Source: a virus. Taken from it: a stretch of DNA of 22,751 bases. Of the stretch, positions 21,389 to 22,751 are shown one piece after another. Position numbers and translations under genes: made by a program. Positions within the stretch are counted from its first letter, which is position 1. Every line of letters starts with the position of its first letter. The DNA lies in the IMG/VR virus record IMGVR_UViG_3300006917_002601, positions 1-22,751 of that record; one strand, 5' to 3'. Under the pieces are notes generated by a model. The model saw only the letters and a list, made by a program, of their open reading frames with translations, made no database searches and had not been told where the DNA came from.

Positions 21389-21592
21389 ATGACCTTGAGC
21401 CAGTTCATCGCCGCCCTCGGCGGCACCTACGCCACCGCCCGCGCGTTCTGCACGACGCCGCAGGCCATCTCCAACTGGAAGCGCCGCCAGCGGTTGCCCG
21501 CCGCGCGGCAACTCGAGGCCTTCCGCATCGCGCGCGCCAAGCGGCTTGCGTTCGATCCGGTCGCCGCGACGCGCCGCGAGGCCCGGCGATGA
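21389..21592 (+). CDS. Cro/YdaS-like helix-turn-helix regulator
   Basis: A 67-residue basic protein. Residues 4-32 (SQFIAALGGTYATARAFCTTPQAISNW) form the HTH: LGGT then TTPQAISNW is typical of Cro- and YdaS-type phage regulators. RLPAARQLEAFRIARAK supplies the last helix. It is the first rightward gene, next to divergent promoters with paired palindromes, so it probably controls the switch between early operons. No CI-type repressor is found in the control region. No Shine-Dalgarno is visible before ATG 21389, and the proposed start site is so close that the mRNA may be leaderless. Confidence 0.8.
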   Translation: MTLSQFIAALGGTYATARAFCTTPQAISNWKRRQRLPAARQLEAFRIARAKRLAFDPVAATRREARR

Positions 21593-22326
21593 AGCGCGAC
21601 ACCGCGATCGAGCGCGTGTCCAACGCGCTGCGGGCCGAGGGCGGGCGCGCCTCGACGCAGCGGCTGTGCGAAGTGCTGGCTAGCATGGACAGGGGGTTGG
21701 TGTTGATGGCCCTCGCGCATTTGAAGCGCCGCGAGCTGGTAGACAGCGACTACGCTCCGCGCAAGCCGCCCGAGTGCGGCTGGACCTACTGGTTCACGCC
21801 CGCGAAGAAGGTGCATCGCGGCTCGCGGTTCAAGGCTGCTGTCAGCAACGGATACACCCGGCTCGTCGTCGAGTACCTCGACGCGGCTGGCGGCGAGGCG
21901 CCGATCGATGCGTGGCTCGCATGGGGCGCGCAGATCACGCATCGGGTGCGGCTGCACAGCGGCGTTCACAGCCTGCGGCGGCGCGGGCTGATCGAGGTCG
22001 GCAAGGCGCGCGTTCGGCTGACCGACACGGGCCGACAAGCGCTCGCGCTCGGGCGCACGGTGGCTCCCATCGCGCCGACCATCGCGGACTTCGAGGACAT
22101 TGCCGAGCCCGAAACGCGATCAACCGATCCCGAGGCCTGCGTCGCGCGCGCCGAGAAGCTCTGGCCGAAGTTGATGCGCGGCCGCAGGTACGAGGACATC
22201 CCGGCGCATCTTATCCGCCCGCAGCGCCTGCTGCGATGGACGCCGCCGCTGGTGGAGCGCAGCATGACCGGGTCGAGCGGGGCAATGCTGGCCGAGAGCC
22301 GCAGCGCGGAAGGAGGGTCGCCGTGA
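21589..22326 (+). CDS. Tandem winged-helix protein, possible replication initiator
   Basis: A 245-residue protein. Residues about 5-70 (IERVSNALRAEGGRASTQRL, MALAHLKRRELVDSD, YWFTPAKKV) and 88-153 (YLDAAGGEAPIDAWLAW, HSLRRRGLIEVGKARVRLTDTGRQAL) each look like a winged-helix domain. A C-terminal region with RAEKLWPKLMRGRRYEDIPAHLI follows. In lambdoid layouts this position after cro holds a replication O-type gene, and many such proteins carry winged helices. It starts in ATGA overlap with the regulator and ends in GTGA overlap with the resolvase gene. A transcription regulator is the main alternative. Confidence 0.6.
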   Translation: MKRDTAIERVSNALRAEGGRASTQRLCEVLASMDRGLVLMALAHLKRRELVDSDYAPRKPPECGWTYWFTPAKKVHRGSRFKAAVSNGYTRLVVEYLDAAGGEAPIDAWLAWGAQITHRVRLHSGVHSLRRRGLIEVGKARVRLTDTGRQALALGRTVAPIAPTIADFEDIAEPETRSTDPEACVARAEKLWPKLMRGRRYEDIPAHLIRPQRLLRWTPPLVERSMTGSSGAMLAESRSAEGGSP

Positions 22327-22697
22327 GAACGTGGCGCGGCGTCATCCTGGGCGAGCCCGCCAGCAAGGCCAACAGCCGCCGCATCGTGCGGTTCGGGTCG
22401 AAGTTGCGGGTCATCAAGAGCGAGAAGGGGCTCGCGTATATCGAGGCTGTCGCTCGTCAGGTGCCGGAACTGCCAGCGCAGGACCAGCTGCTCGCGCCGA
22501 TCCGCATGACGGCGCACATTTTCTACGCCTCGCGGCGACCGGACCTCGATCCGTCGCTGATCCTCGACGCGCTGCAGGGCCGCGTCTACCGCAACGACCG
22601 CGCGGTGAGAGAAATGCACCTGTACCATCACCTCGACCGGGACAATCCCCGCGCCGAGATTTTTCTAGAGGAGATGACCGATGAGTACGAACAGTAA
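22323..22697 (+). CDS. RusA-like Holliday-junction resolvase
   Basis: A 124-residue protein. LGEPASKANSRRIV at the start and RPDLDPSLILDALQGRVYRNDRAV (72-95) match the RusA family, with acidic residues Asp74, Asp76, Asp82 and Asp92. HHLDRDNPRAEIFLEEM ends the fold. The helix after Asp76 is two residues shorter than in E. coli RusA and lacks the usual Lys; this variant is probably common in phages. It would resolve branched recombination or replication intermediates before packaging. GTG 22323 has AGGAGG about six bases upstream and overlaps the previous stop. Confidence 0.8.
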   Translation: MRTWRGVILGEPASKANSRRIVRFGSKLRVIKSEKGLAYIEAVARQVPELPAQDQLLAPIRMTAHIFYASRRPDLDPSLILDALQGRVYRNDRAVREMHLYHHLDRDNPRAEIFLEEMTDEYEQ

Positions 22698-22751
22698 AAA
22701 GAGCGAATACCTAACTCCAATTGAGGCCGCGCGTGAATTGATGATGACACC
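22681..22751 (+). CDS. Start of a lower-GC gene, possibly an excisionase-like HTH (partial)
   Basis: ATG 22681 has GAGGAG seven bases upstream and overlaps the end of the resolvase gene by 17 bases in another frame. The first residues (MSTNSKKSEYLTPIEAAREL) look like the start of an excisionase or MerR-type helix-turn-helix (LTPIEAA). The visible 71 bases are about 45% GC, far below the rest of the window. The gene runs past the window edge. Confidence 0.5.
   Translation, partial: MSTNSKKSEYLTPIEAARELMMT

Noticed and set aside
21389-21592. YdaS-type toxin-antitoxin component
   Set aside because: The HTH pattern fits, but the gene lies at a phage control region with operators, followed by replication-type genes and no toxin. 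Cro-like regulator is the simpler reading.

Overview
The window is a piece of a tailed-phage or prophage genome with high GC, podovirus-like (P22-type) virion genes and almost no space between genes. The host is probably an alphaproteobacterium. That is an inference from base composition and from a lysis cassette with a gene-transfer-agent type three-TM holin and a GH108 endolysin. No host gene, tRNA, integrase or attachment site is visible, so it cannot be said whether this is an integrated prophage or a free phage.

Layout: (1) Bases 1-14201, plus strand, are the late module. It opens with the end of a capsid-region protein and a strong terminator, followed by two proteins sharing a duplicated N-terminal domain around an MptE/DUF115-like gene. 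Then come a coiled-coil protein, a connector-like protein, a gp10-like tail hub protein, a GNAT-like protein, three ejection-type proteins, a tail fibre and a LamG/SPRY adhesin. The lysis cassette (membrane protein, XhlA-like protein, 3TM holin, endolysin) ends the module. (2) Bases 14212-21255, minus strand, are the early operon read right to left. It holds two helical proteins, three tiny genes, an exonuclease VIII-like protein, RecT, a possible RAMP-fold protein and its partner. A 318-bp array of a degenerate five-base repeat follows, then a small membrane protein, a C5-cytosine methyltransferase with an unusually long variable region, and three more genes, one of them a 28-residue membrane peptide. 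(3) Bases 21256-21388 are a divergent control region with two matching 15-bp operator-like palindromes, one in each proposed promoter. (4) Bases 21389-22751, plus strand, start a second early operon: Cro/YdaS-like regulator, tandem winged-helix protein, RusA-like resolvase, and the start of a lower-GC gene.

Most junctions are ATGA, GTGA or TGATG overlaps, so translation is probably coupled across whole modules. Early genes make annealing and resolution enzymes, a DNA methylase and small membrane peptides. Late genes build the short tail, ejection apparatus and adhesins, then lyse the cell.

The most unusual signals are the (RNGGC)n array at 17027-17344, the RAMP-like glycine loop in the gene after recT, the Asn in the exonuclease PD-(D/E)XK motif, the paired operators with a third perfect copy inside the exonuclease gene, and several membrane microproteins.
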